A stretch of 64,000 nucleotides of DNA, taken from Clostridia bacterium (GTDB lineage: Bacteria; Bacillota; Clostridia; Oscillospirales; Acutalibacteraceae). The translations under genes were made by a program, and so were the position numbers. The number at the start of each line of letters is the position of its first letter. Position 1 is the stretch's first letter. The DNA lies in assembly GCA_017516745.1 (NCBI GenBank), contig JAFXBF010000009.1, forward strand, positions 62,001 through 126,000, read 5' to 3'. Under the pieces are notes generated by a model. The model was not told the origin of the DNA, searched no databases, and was given only the letters and a program-made list of their open reading frames with translations. Positions 63,223 through 64,000 of this stretch are shown in pieces.

Positions 63223-63274
63223 AATATCGGATTTGTTTTTTGAAGATCTATTTTTCAGACAATGGAGAAAAACG

Positions 63275-64000
63275 ATGGGTGATAAAAAAGTAAAATATCT
63301 GCTCGGTATTGACGGCGGAGGAACTAAGACGGAGTTTCTGCTCTGTGACTTAAACGGAAAAGAAATCAAAAGACTGTTTCTCGGCGGCTCTAACCCTGTC
63401 AATAAGGGTATAGAAAACACATATGCCATTCTCGGTGAAGGAATTGCGCAGGTGTGTGACGGGTTTGATTTTGGTAAGATTTCCGTGTTTGCAGGTGTTG
63501 CAGGCTCAAAAAGCGGAGAAAACCAAAGGCTTTTAAATGAATTTCTCTCACGCTTCGGCTTTGCTTCGTTCGGTTGCGGCAGCGATATCGACCTTGCGCT
63601 TGAAGCGGCACTCAAGGGTGAAGACGGAACGGCTGTTATTATGGGCACGGGTATTGTTGCTTATGCCCGTTCGGGTGAGAGGCTTCACCGTGCAGGCGGA
63701 CGGGGATATATGATTGACAAAGGCGGCAGTGGCTTTCATTTCGGTTCAGATGCACTGAATTCTGCGTTTGAATTTACTGACGGCAGAGGTGGAAGCGAAA
63801 CAATATTGAATCTTGTCGAAAACAAGCTCGGCAAAAAACTTGAAGAATCCGTTGCTGACATATACGGCGGCGGTACGGCTTATATTGCTTCTTTTGCTCC
63901 CGTAGTTTTTGAAGCGTTTAAAGTGGGCGACCCGGTTGCTTGCGAAATCATAGACCGCAATGCTTATGAAGCGGCGAAAGTAATCAACGGTGCACGCAGG
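63275..64000 (+). CDS. BadF/BadG-family sugar kinase (N-acetylglucosamine kinase-like), 3' end outside window
   Basis: The first 242 residues of a gene that runs off the window. YLLGIDGGGTKTEFLLCDLNG is the ASKHA phosphate-1 motif; GSNPVNKG, FAGVAGSKS and IMGTGIVAYARSG follow as in NagK/BadF proteins; the sugar-binding GGRGYMIDKGGSGFHFG varies from the usual WG-LGDEGSGYWIG, with Lys-Gly-Gly for Asp-Glu-Gly. It probably phosphorylates GlcNAc or a related amino sugar. ATG 63275 is preceded by TGGAG. It stands just beyond the MITE. Confidence 0.88.
   Translation, partial: MGDKKVKYLLGIDGGGTKTEFLLCDLNGKEIKRLFLGGSNPVNKGIENTYAILGEGIAQVCDGFDFGKISVFAGVAGSKSGENQRLLNEFLSRFGFASFGCGSDIDLALEAALKGEDGTAVIMGTGIVAYARSGERLHRAGGRGYMIDKGGSGFHFGSDALNSAFEFTDGRGGSETILNLVENKLGKKLEESVADIYGGGTAYIASFAPVVFEAFKVGDPVACEIIDRNAYEAAKVINGARR

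Overview
The window is chromosomal DNA from a spore-forming, fermentative anaerobe of class Clostridia, most like the Oscillospiraceae/Ruminococcaceae of the gut. This rests on a cotJABC spore-coat operon, an NAD(P)-linked multisubunit [FeFe] hydrogenase operon, an IreB-family gene, Gram-positive lipoproteins, strong AGGAGG-type ribosome binding sites and sigma-A promoters, many with a TG extension of the -10 box. No tRNA, rRNA, prophage or CRISPR array was seen.

Layout. 1-11166 (+): end of pheS, pheT, a Gfo/Idh/MocA oxidoreductase, ireB with a small unknown gene, a polysaccharide deacetylase, an AT-rich orphan lipoprotein, two cytoplasmic glycoside-hydrolase-like genes and a GNAT acetyltransferase. 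11247-16275 (-): hydrogenase operon, order hndA-like, HATPase, hndB-like, hndC-like, hndD/hydA-like. 16606-20261 (-): MetQ-like lipoprotein, mnmA, a free-standing GlmU acetyltransferase domain, lipoprotein. 20446-26034 (+): membrane M28 peptidase, rpsO, pnp with a long leader hairpin, secreted metallo-beta-lactamase-fold protein. 26090-26403: a compact type I toxin-antitoxin locus with a TxpA/BsrG-like toxin missed by ordinary ORF calling. 26457-34193: GPH-type MFS transporter, secreted phosphoesterase, solo ribbon-helix-helix regulator, PI-PLC-like protein, patatin, and a pyrimidine salvage operon (cdd, pdp, HAD nucleotidase). 34315-35398: cotJABC.

35603-62974 (+) is one large Wzy-type exopolysaccharide/capsule locus: CpsB-type phosphatase, Ig-like membrane protein, two tandem chain-length/BY-kinase fusions, ABC exporter, initiating sugar transferase, many glycosyltransferases, cytidylyltransferase, deacetylase-like and LicD proteins, Wzy, Wzx, a nucleotide-sugar dehydrogenase and CapE/CapF/CapG for UDP-N-acetyl-L-fucosamine. 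Embedded in it (42069-46129), behind its own promoter, is a tightly overlapped peptide-modification module: PqqD-like protein, radical SAM/SPASM enzyme, a 93-aa candidate precursor, an HprK-like kinase, an S24/S26 peptidase-like protein with a Ser-His pair, and an NTP_transf_5 protein. This is the best candidate for an undescribed system: a RiPP-like pathway built into an exopolysaccharide locus.

The end holds a 159-bp MITE-like element with 19-bp perfect terminal repeats and the start of a BadF/BadG-type sugar kinase. Dispersed small repeats and long perfect palindromes mark several intergenic regions. All functions are inferred from sequence by eye; no database search was run.
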